Shown here piece by piece: positions 7,577 through 16,984 of a stretch of 64,000 nt of DNA; positions within the stretch are counted from its first letter, which is position 1, and every line of letters begins with the position of its first letter. The notes beneath the pieces are model-generated. The model saw nothing but the letters and a program-made list of their open reading frames with translations, did not search any database and had not been told where the DNA came from. This DNA comes from Nitrospiraceae bacterium. Its GTDB lineage: Bacteria; Nitrospirota; Nitrospiria; Nitrospirales; UBA8639. Position numbers and translations under genes: made by a program. Location: assembly GCA_020632595.1 (NCBI GenBank), contig JACKFF010000016.1:17197-81196 (forward strand), read 5' to 3'.

Positions 7577-8680
7577 GTGACCTTATCGACTATCACAGAG
7601 CGGCCTATTGCGGACTACCAATCTCTCCAAGAGACGGAATTGTTCGAACGAATTACGGAGGCTAAACGGAGACTTGGCAGGGACGTGCTCCTGCTCGGGC
7701 ACAATTATCAGCGGGACGACGTGATTGTGCATGCCGACTTCCGAGGTGATTCTCTTCTTCTTGCCAAATACGCGGCTGAGCACCCTGAGCATCCTTATGT
7801 GGTGTTTTGCGGGGTGCATTTTATGGCTGAAACAGCCGACATTTTGAGTCGGTCCAATCAGACCGTCATTCTGCCTGACATGGCTGCAGGCTGTTCTATG
7901 GCGGATATGGCATCCATGGAACAGGTAGATGATTGCTGGGATCGGCTCGGACGGTTTCTGCCGGTAGAAGACACCGTAACCCCCATCGTCTATGTGAATT
8001 CAGCTGCTGCGCTCAAAGCCTTTTGCGGGGAGCATGGCGGTGTGACATGTACCTCCTCCAATGCCAGAGCGATTATGAATTGGGCCTGGAAACGGAGAGA
8101 AAAGATTCTCTTTTTCCCCGATGAGCATTTAGGGCGGAACACTGCGAATGCTATGGGGTTTCCACGCGAAGAGATGATTGTGTGGGATCCCTTCCAACCC
8201 AACGGTGGACATAACCGGGAAACCATACAGAAGGCCCGTCTGATCCTCTGGAAGGGACACTGTAGTGTGCATCAAATGTTCCAACCGGCACACGTGACCT
8301 ATTTCCGGAAGCAGTATCCAGATGTTCAGGTTATTGTGCACCCTGAATGTCATGAAGATGTGGTTAATCAGGCAGACCTGGTGGGGTCGACGGAATTTAT
8401 TATTCGGACGGTGACTCAGGCCGATCCTGGAACAACCTGGGCCGTGGGAACTGAGCTGAATCTGGTGAACCGGTTGAAACATGATCAAGCCGAAAAGCAA
8501 ATCTATTTTCTTTCCCCAATGGTGTGTCGGTGCTCGACGATGTTTAGAATTGATGGGCCTCATTTATGCTGGGCCGTGGAAAATCTCGTACAGGGTAATG
8601 TGGTCAATCACATTCAAGTTCCCGACGAGGAGAAAGTGTTTGCCAAGCTGGCTTTGGACCGCATGATGGATTTGAGTTGA
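7577..8680 (+). CDS. nadA: quinolinate synthase NadA
   Basis: A 367-residue quinolinate synthase, which condenses iminoaspartate with dihydroxyacetone phosphate to quinolinate in NAD synthesis, using a [4Fe-4S] cluster. The fold signatures LLGHNYQRDDV, VFCGVHFMAETADIL and LPDMAAGCSMADM are present. The cysteines expected to hold the cluster are C106 (AAGCSMAD), C258 (HPECHED) and C317 or C319 (PMVCRCSTM). The GTG start at 7577 has AAGGA seven bases upstream. No nadB or nadC is adjacent. The protein is cytoplasmic and oxygen-sensitive in known family members. Confidence 0.97.
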   Translation: MTLSTITERPIADYQSLQETELFERITEAKRRLGRDVLLLGHNYQRDDVIVHADFRGDSLLLAKYAAEHPEHPYVVFCGVHFMAETADILSRSNQTVILPDMAAGCSMADMASMEQVDDCWDRLGRFLPVEDTVTPIVYVNSAAALKAFCGEHGGVTCTSSNARAIMNWAWKRREKILFFPDEHLGRNTANAMGFPREEMIVWDPFQPNGGHNRETIQKARLILWKGHCSVHQMFQPAHVTYFRKQYPDVQVIVHPECHEDVVNQADLVGSTEFIIRTVTQADPGTTWAVGTELNLVNRLKHDQAEKQIYFLSPMVCRCSTMFRIDGPHLCWAVENLVQGNVVNHIQVPDEEKVFAKLALDRMMDLS

Positions 8681-8853
8681 TTACCTTCCTTTTGTGATTT
8701 CCTCTTCCCTTGTTTGTGGCGCTTTCAACTCAAGGATACGGTTCTTCCGTGTGCCTATGTGGTGGCGAAAGGCCTGAAGCGCGTTGTTTGACGGGTTTAC
8801 GGGGCATGGCTAGAATGGCCTTGAGTTGTCCCATTATTCTTAAGAATTTGCCC

Positions 8854-11712
8854 ATGGATTACAAATCGACATTAAACCTTCCCCGGACTGATTTTCCGAT
8901 GAAGGCCAACCTGCCACAAAAAGAACCTGAGCGATTGGGATGGTGGGAGCAGAAGCGGGTCTACGACCGCATTCTGGAGGCCAGAAATGGCAGCCCACGG
9001 TATATCCTTCACGATGGGCCTCCCTATGCCAATGGGCATATTCATATCGGGCATGGTCTGAATAAAATCCTCAAAGACATCATCATTAAATCGAAAACCA
9101 TGGCAGGTTTCCAGGCCCCCTATGTTCCTGGATGGGATTGTCACGGGTTGCCGATTGAACATCAGGTGACTAAGCAACTTGGACCCAAGAAAAAAGACCT
9201 GAGTGCGGTAGAACTCCGGAAGCTTTGTCGGGAATACGCCCAGAAATTTGTTGAGATTCAAGGAGACGAATTTCGCCGGTTAGGGGTCTTTGGGGATTGG
9301 GAGCATCCGTATCTGACCATGGATCATGCTTATGAGGCGGCGATTGTCCGAGAGTTCGGAAAGTTTGTGGAAAAGGGTCGAGTCTATAAAGGGCTGAAGC
9401 CGGTCTTGTGGTGTCCTGTGGATCAAACTGCGCTGGCTGAGGCCGAAGTGGAATACGAGGATCATCTCTCACCGTCGGTGTATGTGAAATTTCCCTTTAC
9501 CGTTTCGCCAACCGAGATGGGTTCCGACCAACGATTGGGTCTGCCAACTGTCAAAACTTTGAAAGCCGTTTCGGTTGTTATTTGGACGACGACCCCTTGG
9601 ACCCTTCCCGCGAATCAAGCCGTTTGTCTACATCCGGATTTTGACTATGCCATTCTTCAAGCCGGTGAAGAGGCTTTTATCGTGGCTCTGGGATTGGAAG
9701 ACGCATTTGCCAAGGCCTGTAACATTGAGAAGTTTGAGGTATTAGGCAAAAGGAAAGGAAAAGATTTTGAGGGGTGGACGTGTCATCCACCATTTGCCAA
9801 GAAAGAGGTCCCCATCCTCAATGGAAATTTTGTCACATTGGAGCAAGGGACCGGGTGTGTTCACATTGCTCCCGGACATGGGATGGACGACTATCTTGTA
9901 GTTCTAAAATATAACAAATCCCCTTATGTCGAAATACTTCCAGATCGGACGCCTTTAGAGATCCTGGTGCCGGTCAATGATGCCGGGCGGTTTACGGATG
10001 AATTCCCTGAGTTTGCCGGTCAACCCGTTTTGGAAGCGAATCCCGGGATCGTAGAAGTCTTAAAAACCAAGGGCTTGTTGGTTGGCGAAAAAAAGCTTGA
10101 GCATTCTTATCCGCATTGTTGGCGCTGTAAGCAACCGGTCATCTTCCGGGCTACCCGCCAATGGTTCGTATCCATGGAGGTAGCCGATCTTCGTCAGAAA
10201 GCCTTGAAAGAAATTGATAAAGTTCAATGGATCCCGGAGCGGGGGCGAGATCGTATTTATGGCATGATTGTGAACCGTCCGGATTGGTGCTTATCTCGGC
10301 AACGCATGTGGGGGACGCCCATTCCCGTCTTTTCGTGCGAAAGTTGTTCGACCCCGCTTGCTGATCATCATGTGATCGAGCATATCAGTGTTCAAATGGA
10401 GGAAAGTGGGGCGGACATTTGGTTTAGTCGATCCGCCGAGGAATTACTTCCCCATGGAACCACATGTGTGCAATGCGGCCGCGGGTCGTTTAAAAAAGAA
10501 CATGATATTTTAGATGTCTGGTTTGAATCGGGCGTGAGTCATGCTGCCGTGTTGAGGCCTCGGGGTGAAACCTGGTATCCCGCGGACTTATATCTTGAAG
10601 GGTCCGATCAACACCGGGGGTGGTTCCACAGTTCGCTCTTGACGTCCGTGACGACGGAGGAACAAGCGCCCTATCAGGCCGTGCTCACGCATGGGTTTGT
10701 TTTGGATGGGGAAGGCAAGAAAATGTCGAAATCGGCAGGCAATGTCGTGACCCCACAAGAAATCATCAAAGAATCTGGTGCCGAAATTCTGCGACTATGG
10801 GTGGCCTCGCAGGATTATCAGGAAGATCTGCGTATCTCAAAAGAGATTTTAAAACAATTGACGGATGCGTATCGTAAGGTGCGAAATACCTGCCGGTTCC
10901 TCCTGAGTAACTTGTATGATTTTGAGCCGGGCGTACATTCCGTGCCCCATGCCGATTTGCCGGAACTGGATCAATGGGCGCTCTGGCGGCTCGGGCAATT
11001 GATCGACAACGTGAAAAAGGGATATGCACAATTTCAATTTCGACAGGTTGTGCATGAATGGGATTATTTTTGTTCCACCGATATGAGTGCGACCTACCTG
11101 GATATCTTGAAGGACCGGTTATATACCTTTCCGGCGAACTCGCCTCTTCGGCGTGGATCTCAAGCGGTCTTGTATGAAATTGTGTCAGCCTTAGCCAGGC
11201 TCATGGCGCCTATCCTGAGCTTTACGGCTGAAGAAATCTGGCAGGTTCTTCCGGAATCCACGAAAGAAGGATCTAAGCCGGTTAGTGTGCATTTGGCTGA
11301 TTTTCCGGAATCCCCCACCGTCTTTCAAGACCCTCAGCTCCACTCGACATGGGCCTACTTGTTCCAGGTTCGGGGTAAGGTGCAATTCGCCTTAGAGAAG
11401 TCGAGACGGGACAAGGTGATTGGTTCTTCACTGGATGCCACCGTGATCTTGCATGCAACTGAACCCAATTCTTCGTTACTCAAAGGGTATCTCAACGATT
11501 TGCCGGCACTGTTTATCGTCTCGTGCGTGAAGGTGGAAAAGGTTGCGACCCTGCCTGGGGCCGGATTGGTAGAGGCCAGCCTTGGTTTGGCGATTGAGGT
11601 TGTCAAAGCCGAAGGCACCAAATGTGATCGGTGTTGGAATATTCGCCAGGATGTGGGTTCACAGGCTCAACATCCAACCCTCTGCGGGCGATGCGTGGAG
11701 GCGTTGGGGTGA
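8854..11712 (+). CDS. ileS: isoleucyl-tRNA synthetase
   Basis: A 952-residue class I synthetase charging tRNA-Ile. HIGH is at residues 64-67 within PPYANGHIHIGHG, and KMSKS at 623-627. The editing (CP1) domain shows VVIWTTTPWTLPANQAV, and the C-terminal zinc site is CDRCW...LCGRC. I chose the ATG at 8854 because the protein then begins MDYKSTLNLPRTDFPM, closely matching the E. coli N-terminus; the frame is open upstream to 8710 but that extension has no family resemblance. The Shine-Dalgarno site at 8854 is weak. The gene overlaps lspA by four bases, a common bacterial pairing. Confidence 0.97.
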   Translation: MDYKSTLNLPRTDFPMKANLPQKEPERLGWWEQKRVYDRILEARNGSPRYILHDGPPYANGHIHIGHGLNKILKDIIIKSKTMAGFQAPYVPGWDCHGLPIEHQVTKQLGPKKKDLSAVELRKLCREYAQKFVEIQGDEFRRLGVFGDWEHPYLTMDHAYEAAIVREFGKFVEKGRVYKGLKPVLWCPVDQTALAEAEVEYEDHLSPSVYVKFPFTVSPTEMGSDQRLGLPTVKTLKAVSVVIWTTTPWTLPANQAVCLHPDFDYAILQAGEEAFIVALGLEDAFAKACNIEKFEVLGKRKGKDFEGWTCHPPFAKKEVPILNGNFVTLEQGTGCVHIAPGHGMDDYLVVLKYNKSPYVEILPDRTPLEILVPVNDAGRFTDEFPEFAGQPVLEANPGIVEVLKTKGLLVGEKKLEHSYPHCWRCKQPVIFRATRQWFVSMEVADLRQKALKEIDKVQWIPERGRDRIYGMIVNRPDWCLSRQRMWGTPIPVFSCESCSTPLADHHVIEHISVQMEESGADIWFSRSAEELLPHGTTCVQCGRGSFKKEHDILDVWFESGVSHAAVLRPRGETWYPADLYLEGSDQHRGWFHSSLLTSVTTEEQAPYQAVLTHGFVLDGEGKKMSKSAGNVVTPQEIIKESGAEILRLWVASQDYQEDLRISKEILKQLTDAYRKVRNTCRFLLSNLYDFEPGVHSVPHADLPELDQWALWRLGQLIDNVKKGYAQFQFRQVVHEWDYFCSTDMSATYLDILKDRLYTFPANSPLRRGSQAVLYEIVSALARLMAPILSFTAEEIWQVLPESTKEGSKPVSVHLADFPESPTVFQDPQLHSTWAYLFQVRGKVQFALEKSRRDKVIGSSLDATVILHATEPNSSLLKGYLNDLPALFIVSCVKVEKVATLPGAGLVEASLGLAIEVVKAEGTKCDRCWNIRQDVGSQAQHPTLCGRCVEALG

Positions 11713-12230
11713 GCGGGGGCATTCATCGGTTTGTGTTGTTAGGCCTTGTCGTCGCGTCCATCATAAGCCTTGACCAGGTCACCAAGTATTATATTGCCAG
11801 TTCGATGTATCTTCATGAATCCATCCCCATTATTCCGGGATATTTTTCTTTGACCTACATCAGAAATCCCGGCGCCGCATTTGGGATCATGGGCACGACC
11901 AGCAGCGGGTTTAGGCTCATTTTCTTTTTCCTGACTTCCCTCTTTGCTATGGGATTATTAATCACCATCTTCTTACGGCTGGAACCCCACGATTGGTGGG
12001 GGCAAATGACCATTGCGTCTATTTTTGGGGGTGCGATCGGAAATTTTATCGATCGCCTGCAATATGGAGAAGTCATCGATTTTTTAGATTTCTATATCAA
12101 TGGCTACCATTGGCCCGCTTTCAATGTGGCCGATTCGGCGATTAGCGTGGGGGTGTGCTCTCTTCTCCTGCTGTTTGCTTTTGAAAAGCGGAAACCCAAC
12201 TTGACCCCTCAAGAAAATCCCCCTCTCTAA
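11709..12230 (+). CDS. lspA: lipoprotein signal peptidase LspA
   Basis: A 173-residue inner-membrane aspartyl peptidase that removes signal peptides from prolipoproteins. The family motifs N-P-G-A-A-F-G, GGAIGNFIDR (catalytic Asp115) and FNVADSAI (catalytic Asp142) are all present, with four hydrophobic segments. The GTG at 11709 is chosen because GGAGG lies seven bases upstream and it overlaps the ileS stop as GTGA; an ATG at 11691 is the alternative. Translation is probably coupled to ileS. Its substrates here would include the predicted lipoproteins at 32.8-33.7 kb and 36.8-37.6 kb. Confidence 0.95.
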   Translation: MSGGIHRFVLLGLVVASIISLDQVTKYYIASSMYLHESIPIIPGYFSLTYIRNPGAAFGIMGTTSSGFRLIFFFLTSLFAMGLLITIFLRLEPHDWWGQMTIASIFGGAIGNFIDRLQYGEVIDFLDFYINGYHWPAFNVADSAISVGVCSLLLLFAFEKRKPNLTPQENPPL

Positions 12231-12322
12231 TCTTCCGTAGTATCTTCACTTGGGAGTCACGTGAGTACCCCTTTATTTTGCTCTCATCATATGATGTGCC
12301 TGTGCGAGTATGGAGGGTGAAG

Positions 12323-12823
12323 ATGTGTTCGAGCACTGCCTGTTTCCGGCCGAACGGGGTTGGCCTGTATATTTTTTGTATAGTGTTGTTGCTCGGTGTT
12401 TCAGCAAGTTTCGGTGAAGGATTGCAGCGACCGGTTAATACCTGCCCCTCTGAGGGGAAGCCCATTCACATTCATGTGCATGGAATCAAAAATGCTTCAG
12501 GATCCATTAAAGCAGTCCTGTATGGACCTGACCCCAAGAGTTTTTTAGTCAAGGGAGCCAGGGCAGATAAAGAACGGGAACCTGCCCAGAAAGGTTCTAT
12601 GACTCTGTGTTTGGCGGCACCGATGGAAGGCAAATATGCCGTGGTTGTCTATCACGATGAAAACGACAATCATAAATTTGACCGGAATGTGATTGGCTTG
12701 CCTACCGAGGGGTTTGGCGTGTCGAAAAATCCCTCATTATTTTTAGCCGCCCCGAATTTTGAAGAATCCTCGTTCGAGGTGAATGGGGAGGTGACCCATG
12801 TGGATGTTGACATGAAATATTAG
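12323..12823 (+). CDS. secreted DUF2141-type protein
   Basis: A 166-residue protein with an N-terminal hydrophobic export signal (GLYIFCIVLLLGVSASFGEG) followed by a beta-rich domain matching DUF2141: IHIHVHGIKNASGSIKAVLYG, KYAVVVYHDENDNHKFDRN, then a GLPTEGFGVSKNP turn. The D-E-N-D-N-H-K-F-D segment, as in relatives, might bind a cation. The ATG at 12323 is supported by GGAGG six bases upstream. The function of DUF2141 proteins is unknown; they are predicted periplasmic or surface proteins. It lies 92 bases downstream of lspA. Confidence 0.8.
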   Translation: MCSSTACFRPNGVGLYIFCIVLLLGVSASFGEGLQRPVNTCPSEGKPIHIHVHGIKNASGSIKAVLYGPDPKSFLVKGARADKEREPAQKGSMTLCLAAPMEGKYAVVVYHDENDNHKFDRNVIGLPTEGFGVSKNPSLFLAAPNFEESSFEVNGEVTHVDVDMKY

Positions 12824-13446
12824 TGAAATGCCAAAATTCTGAGTGGGAGCGGGCTGTAACGTCGAGGTCGGTATTTCTCGGAACACACTTCTTTGCACCT
12901 CGTGAAGTTCATCCAAGATAAGGAAGTCAGAGAAAGAATGGCTCACTTATCAAAAGAATCGTTGCATTTTTCTCTGTAGGGCAGTTTGCTTTACTCGTCC
13001 CAGCTAAAAGTTGGTTTCATAGTCTATCATGAGGCATTTGGCGGTTTAGTCGGCAATCTGATCCTTTCCACTGGCCAGTTTTGTGCAACCTGCAAATTGC
13101 TCAAACCGTATTCGGGCGCATGGTTTGAGTCTCCAACGATTTTTCACATGACCCAACAAGCCACTCCTATGAATTTCTTCTTGAAATTTAAACCGTTAAT
13201 GTTCATGACGAGTGTATATTCGCCAACATTTTTCAGACGGGAGTGTGCTGGAATCGAAGCTTCGGTGATGCTATTTGCTCATCAATAAAATGGCCTTTGT
13301 TGTGTTTGCCAGTTTTCCTGAAAAAGTGGCATAGGTTTTCGTGGATAGCCTGTTTTTTTCTTTTTGATGGGCGAGGAGGGCCGAATGCGTGATTTGGCGA
13401 GATGTTCCATGAAGGAATGGTACATGGACCAAGGTCGGGAGGGTGG
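12824..13446. other. 620-base stretch without a recognisable gene
   Basis: No frame here has convincing codon use or a recognisable protein. A plus-strand frame at about 12986-13288 is open but lacks a ribosome-binding site and resembles no protein I know. No RNA gene, repeat or clear terminator was recognised. The end of the stretch supplies the GGGAGG site used by the next gene. Confidence 0.4.
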
Positions 13447-14580
13447 ATGGAAGTGATGAAAAAATGGAGAAGTTTTTTTAAGTTAATCATGATGAATGTT
13501 TTGGTTCTTTTGATTGTCGTCCTCTCTGTGAATCTCCTTGCTTCCATCTATTTGGATGGGCGCGCTCTATGGAAAAAAATCTTTGTCCCCATAAAGGAGA
13601 AGGCCTATACCAAAAGCCTCCCTGACCAAGACTATGCCTATCTTATTTATCGAGAGAAAGAACAACTCGAAACTCAATATGTGCCCTATGTGGCCTGGGC
13701 CCGGAAACCGTTTTCTGGAAGAACTATTACGATCAATAGTGAGGGGGACCGTACGCATCTTTCCGCAATAGATCAACCCATCAAGCATGTTCGTTTTTTT
13801 GGCGGATCGACAATGTGGGGAACCGGTGTCGATGATCAGAATACCATCCCCGCGCATTTTAATGAATTTCATCAAAACTATCGGGTGTACAATCATGGTC
13901 AATCAGGTTTTGTGAGCAGGCAGGAGTTGGCCCGCTTGATAAATTTGGTCAACCAAAAAGTTCCGATGGATGTGGTGGTCTTTTATGATGGCTGCAATGA
14001 TTCACATAGTGTCTGTGAAGGGATAGGTCCTATCAATAGCCATCGTGAAGCCGCCAAGATGGCACAAAAGTTAGAGCATCATTGGCAGGTCCCAGATGCT
14101 TTAACCGGGTCCATTCGAACGGTAATCCAGAAGGTCCTAAAAGGGGGAAAAGAGCCGGTCTATAAATGTCTCGAAGATCCGGCTTATGCGAAGCTGGTGG
14201 CATCTACCATGGTAAATAATTGGAAAATTGCTAAATTGATTGCTGAGTTAGGAGGTGCCGAATTCCATGCCATTCTGCAGCCCGTTGCTCCCCTCGGCCA
14301 TCCCAATATTGAGTATCTGCCTGCTAGGGGGAACAAAACTCCTTTTCATGTTATCTATCCCCTTATCCAGGAAATTAAAGAGAAAGAACACCTTGATTGG
14401 ATTCATGATTTCACCGATGCGTTTGATGTGAAAGAGTATATCTATATCGATAGTTGCCATGTGAATAGTCGGGGGAACCAGATTGTTGCAGAAAGGCTGA
14501 GTGAAGTGCTGCAGCAGCATGAATATTCGAAGACACTGAATTCCAGTCCTCGCAGCATTCCTCCTTTATTCACCAGATAG
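13447..14580 (+). CDS. membrane-anchored SGNH/GDSL hydrolase-like protein
   Basis: A protein of about 377 residues with one N-terminal membrane segment (LIMMNVLVLLIVVLSVNLLA) and an extracytoplasmic SGNH-like domain. Block I is FFGGSTMWGTGVDD with the candidate nucleophile serine; a later block is VVVFYDGCNDSHS (G-x-N-D type); the C-terminal block is YIDSCHVNSRGNQIVAERL with the D-x-x-H pair. Such proteins often deacylate or acylate surface glycans. The start at 13447 follows GGGAGG with short spacing; ATG codons at 13417 and 13456 are alternatives. It stands alone between intergenic regions. Confidence 0.7.
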   Translation: MEVMKKWRSFFKLIMMNVLVLLIVVLSVNLLASIYLDGRALWKKIFVPIKEKAYTKSLPDQDYAYLIYREKEQLETQYVPYVAWARKPFSGRTITINSEGDRTHLSAIDQPIKHVRFFGGSTMWGTGVDDQNTIPAHFNEFHQNYRVYNHGQSGFVSRQELARLINLVNQKVPMDVVVFYDGCNDSHSVCEGIGPINSHREAAKMAQKLEHHWQVPDALTGSIRTVIQKVLKGGKEPVYKCLEDPAYAKLVASTMVNNWKIAKLIAELGGAEFHAILQPVAPLGHPNIEYLPARGNKTPFHVIYPLIQEIKEKEHLDWIHDFTDAFDVKEYIYIDSCHVNSRGNQIVAERLSEVLQQHEYSKTLNSSPRSIPPLFTR

Positions 14581-14869
14581 AAGTCTGTTATAAAGCCACA
14601 ACTCCCTGAATTTACCTTGAAAGTGATCAGAATACACAGGGGAAAAATATCCTTTCCTAGCGTTTTCGCAAAACCATAATAGTTTTCTCACAAAGTAATG
14701 AAGGAATCATTGAATTTATTTGCATCCGCGCTTAGTTCTTGATGATGGCCTTTATTATAATAGTTTGACCTGTTTCCTATCCCTTGAAAGACGACTGCAC
14801 GCTTTCGATGTATGCGACGCGAGAGGAGTAGTTTGAGTAGGAGCGGAAAGGGAAGCGGGTAGGAATGCC

Positions 14870-15244
14870 ATGATGAATCCAACAAGTTTTTCTTTAATTA
14901 TCTTTGGAGTATTGCTGAACGCCGCCGCCCAGCTTCTTTTGAAAGCGGGAGTGGGTAGCGTTGGAGTCATTGCGTTGGATTTTGGCAGCATTTTCTCGGC
15001 GGGTTCACGCCTGGGAATGCATCCCTTCATTCTCGGCGGCCTCACATGTTATGTCGTCAGTGTCATGATTTGGATCCTTGCTCTGTCCCGGGTGGAGGTG
15101 AGTGTGGCCTACCCGATGTTGTCATTGGGCTACATCGTCAATGCTCTCGCAGCTTCGGCCCTGTTTGGTGAGCAGTTGACGCCGACAAAGCTCGTCGGCA
15201 TCGGGATCATTTGTTTCGGTGTGTTCGTGCTCGCCAGGAATTGA
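14870..15244 (+). CDS. arnE: ArnE-like small EamA/SMR transporter (L-Ara4N-Und-P flippase subunit)
   Basis: A 124-residue, four-helix inner-membrane protein of the SMR/EamA type: SFSLIIFGVLLNAAAQLLLKAG, FILGGLTCYVVSVMIWILAL, AYPMLSLGYIVNALAA and LVGIGIICFGVFVLARN. ArnE/ArnF pairs flip undecaprenyl-phosphate-L-Ara4N across the inner membrane; AAAQLLLK and SVAYPML fit that group. Its place at the head of an arn gene set supports the assignment. A TAGGA site precedes the first of two ATGs. Only this intact copy is present; a decayed second copy lies at 18425-18654 and no intact arnF was seen. It may work as a homodimer, or a partner lies elsewhere. Confidence 0.8.
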   Translation: MMNPTSFSLIIFGVLLNAAAQLLLKAGVGSVGVIALDFGSIFSAGSRLGMHPFILGGLTCYVVSVMIWILALSRVEVSVAYPMLSLGYIVNALAASALFGEQLTPTKLVGIGIICFGVFVLARN

Positions 15245-15470
15245 ATCTGACCCGACACTGCCGTTCTCCGTCCCTCCCTCGATAAGAAAATCGTCTAGAC
15301 GGTCAATGAGGAACTTTTTCCGATTGGGCCTCCTTGGTCTGCAGGTGCTTGCCTTTGTGAAGGTGCGCAATAGCTCCCTCAGGGGTAACAGCATGGTCGA
15401 CAGGTGCACAACCCTGGTGGCTCGCTGCAAGGCATGCTTGAAATTCCTCATAAGGAATATCGGTCAACAA
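15241..15470 (+). pseudogene. decayed 5' fragment of an arnB copy
   Basis: Directly after arnE, bases 15250 to about 15470 align with the start of the intact arnB at 18657. Examples are CGACACTGCCGTTC against CGACATTACCGTTC, the segment around CCTCGATAAGAAAATCGTC, and AGGTGCTTGCCTTTGTGAAGG against AGGTGCTGGCTTTTGAGGAGG. The ATG is lost (GAATCTGAC in place of GAAATGGAA) and the frame is broken several times. The preceding junction (CTCGCCAGGAATTGAA) is the same as in front of the intact arnB. This is the remnant of a tandem arnE-arnB duplication whose arnB decayed. Confidence 0.8.
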
Positions 15471-16072
15471 GCTCACGAAAAATAGCGTCTTTGACCGAAA
15501 GGAGTTCCAGGAAAAGTCTGGGAGCCTGAGGTGGTTTTTGGGTTCCAGGATCCGATTCTTCGAATCTGCATGGTGCCTGTGCAGTCGCCAGAATTTGACC
15601 GGGGAGCGAAGAAATGGTCACAAAAAGTCCCCTGAATATTTTCCATAATTCTACCTGTGCCTGAGGCCATCCGGCTTCTTTTGCCTCAGCCGTCACTCCC
15701 GGTCGCAACAGGCGCAATCCTGGCAACGGGCCTACCGCCACCCTGGAGGCAGAGCGAAGACTTCAGAGTGGGACAGGATGGGCTTGGCGGAAAAACCGGG
15801 TGTCGACTCGGATGAACTTGATGGAATGCCGAAGGGGCAGTGGTCCCACCGTCTTGTTGAAAAGTAAGCAACCCACCCACCCACCGATATCCTCCTATGG
15901 CTTGGTCGCAACCAGGCGTGCGACATCAGACGCAGATCGGCTAATGCAATATGCTGGTTGATTCCGGGATTTTCGAATGAAAATTTTGGCCAAATTGAGG
16001 TATGCTTTCCATATATTGTGCCAAGATGGATATCCGGGGTAGCCGAAATCAGGCAAGGTGTTCAGCCATAAG
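15471..16072. other. 600-base stretch without a recognisable gene
   Basis: Between the arnB remnant and the short inverted-repeat element I see no gene with a credible start and protein character. A 97-codon minus-strand frame at 15448-15741 overlaps the arnB remnant and looks accidental. The stretch could be further decayed sequence from the duplication, but I found no alignment to the rest of the arn genes. Confidence 0.4.
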
Positions 16073-16218
16073 GGGTCTGTTGAAAAAAGCCGCCAGCGGC
16101 GTTCTCGCCATTTTTCCGTGCTCACGTACTCAGCGTAGGCTCCGCGCGTAAAAACGGCTGCGGCCTTGCTGGACGGACCCTTCGGGAAGACTCAGGGCAT
16201 GCTTTTTTGAACCGACCC
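16073..16218. repeat. MITE-like element with 17-bp terminal inverted repeats
   Basis: The left end GGGTCTGTTGAAAAAAG (16073-16089) is matched on the opposite strand by GGGTCGGTTCAAAAAAG (16218-16202), with two mismatches in 17. The 146-bp interior is non-coding and contains further short palindromes (GCCGCCAGCGGC) and a GC-rich stretch (CTGCGGCCTTGCTGGACGG). The layout fits a miniature inverted-repeat element or a dispersed intergenic repeat. No target-site duplication is obvious. It sits 88 bases upstream of the response-regulator gene. Confidence 0.6.
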
Positions 16219-16306
16219 GGAGCCTTTGATGAGTAATCTAATCCTGGGCAAATTTGTCTTTGTTAATCTTAATTATTCAACACTCCCATAAGACATATCA
16301 GGTGAC

Positions 16307-16984
16307 ATGAAAATTCTCGTAATTGAAGACGACCAAGAAACAGCCTTATACATCGCCAACGGTCTCACCGAAGAGGGGTATGTTGTCGACATTAGAGCCG
16401 ACGGCCAAGAGGGATTAATGCAAGCCATGGATGAGACCTATGAGGTGTTGATCGTTGACCGGATGGTACCCGGCCTCGACGGGCTCAGTCTTGTGAGAAA
16501 ACTTCGTACCGCGAAGGTGAAGACTCCTGTGCTCTTTCTCAGTGCTCTCGGTGAGATTGGACAGCGGGTTGAAGGTCTCGAAGCCGGAGGAGACGACTAT
16601 TTGTCTAAACCTTTTGCCTTTTTGGAATTGAAGGCTCGGATTGAGGCTCTCCGTCGACGTTCTCCCCTTCAAACGGTTGATGCACGGTTGCGCATCGGTG
16701 ATCTTGAAATGGACCTCATTACACGGAAGGTGAGACGGGGGGAGGTGCCGATTGATCTTCAGCCTCGTGAATTCCGTCTCCTCGAAGTTCTGATGCGGAA
16801 TGCAGGTCGTGTCGTCACCCGGACGATGCTTCTTGAGCAGGTCTGGGAATTTTATTTTGATCCTCGCACCAGCGTGGTCGAGACCCATATCAGCCGCTTG
16901 AGAACGAAGATCAACAAGGGCTTCAGGCATCATTTGATTCATACCGTGCGTGGCGTGGGGTACCGTTTGGATCCGGATGCGTAA
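16307..16984 (+). CDS. OmpR/PhoB-family response regulator (PmrA-like by context)
   Basis: A 225-residue response regulator. The receiver domain has acidic E-D-D at residues 7-9, phospho-acceptor Asp51 (VLIVDRMVPG) and Lys101 (YLSKPF); the C-terminal winged-helix DNA-binding domain carries RLLEVLMRNAGRVVTR and VVETHISRLRTKI. It is followed with an 8-base overlap by its sensor kinase. Because the pair lies inside the L-Ara4N gene set, it is a good candidate for the regulator of that set, playing the role PmrA/BasR has in enterobacteria. No binding site was identified, so the target is inference. It starts 56 bases before the kinase partner's upstream alternative starts end. Confidence 0.9.
   Translation: MKILVIEDDQETALYIANGLTEEGYVVDIRADGQEGLMQAMDETYEVLIVDRMVPGLDGLSLVRKLRTAKVKTPVLFLSALGEIGQRVEGLEAGGDDYLSKPFAFLELKARIEALRRRSPLQTVDARLRIGDLEMDLITRKVRRGEVPIDLQPREFRLLEVLMRNAGRVVTRTMLLEQVWEFYFDPRTSVVETHISRLRTKINKGFRHHLIHTVRGVGYRLDPDA

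Noticed and set aside
7118..7580. Open frames over the riboswitch and in the nadA upstream region
   Set aside because: They lie across the TPP aptamer or end at the nadA start, have no ribosome-binding site and no protein character.
8710..8853. 49-residue N-terminal extension of isoleucyl-tRNA synthetase
   Set aside because: Similarity to other IleS proteins starts exactly at the ATG at 8854; the upstream part has no recognisable protein character.
12986..13288. 100-codon plus-strand frame between the DUF2141 and SGNH genes
   Set aside because: No ribosome-binding site, no recognisable protein pattern and mixed composition; likely an accidental open frame.
15448..15741. 97-codon minus-strand frame
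   Set aside because: It overlaps the arnB remnant and has no credible start or family; probably accidental in decayed DNA.
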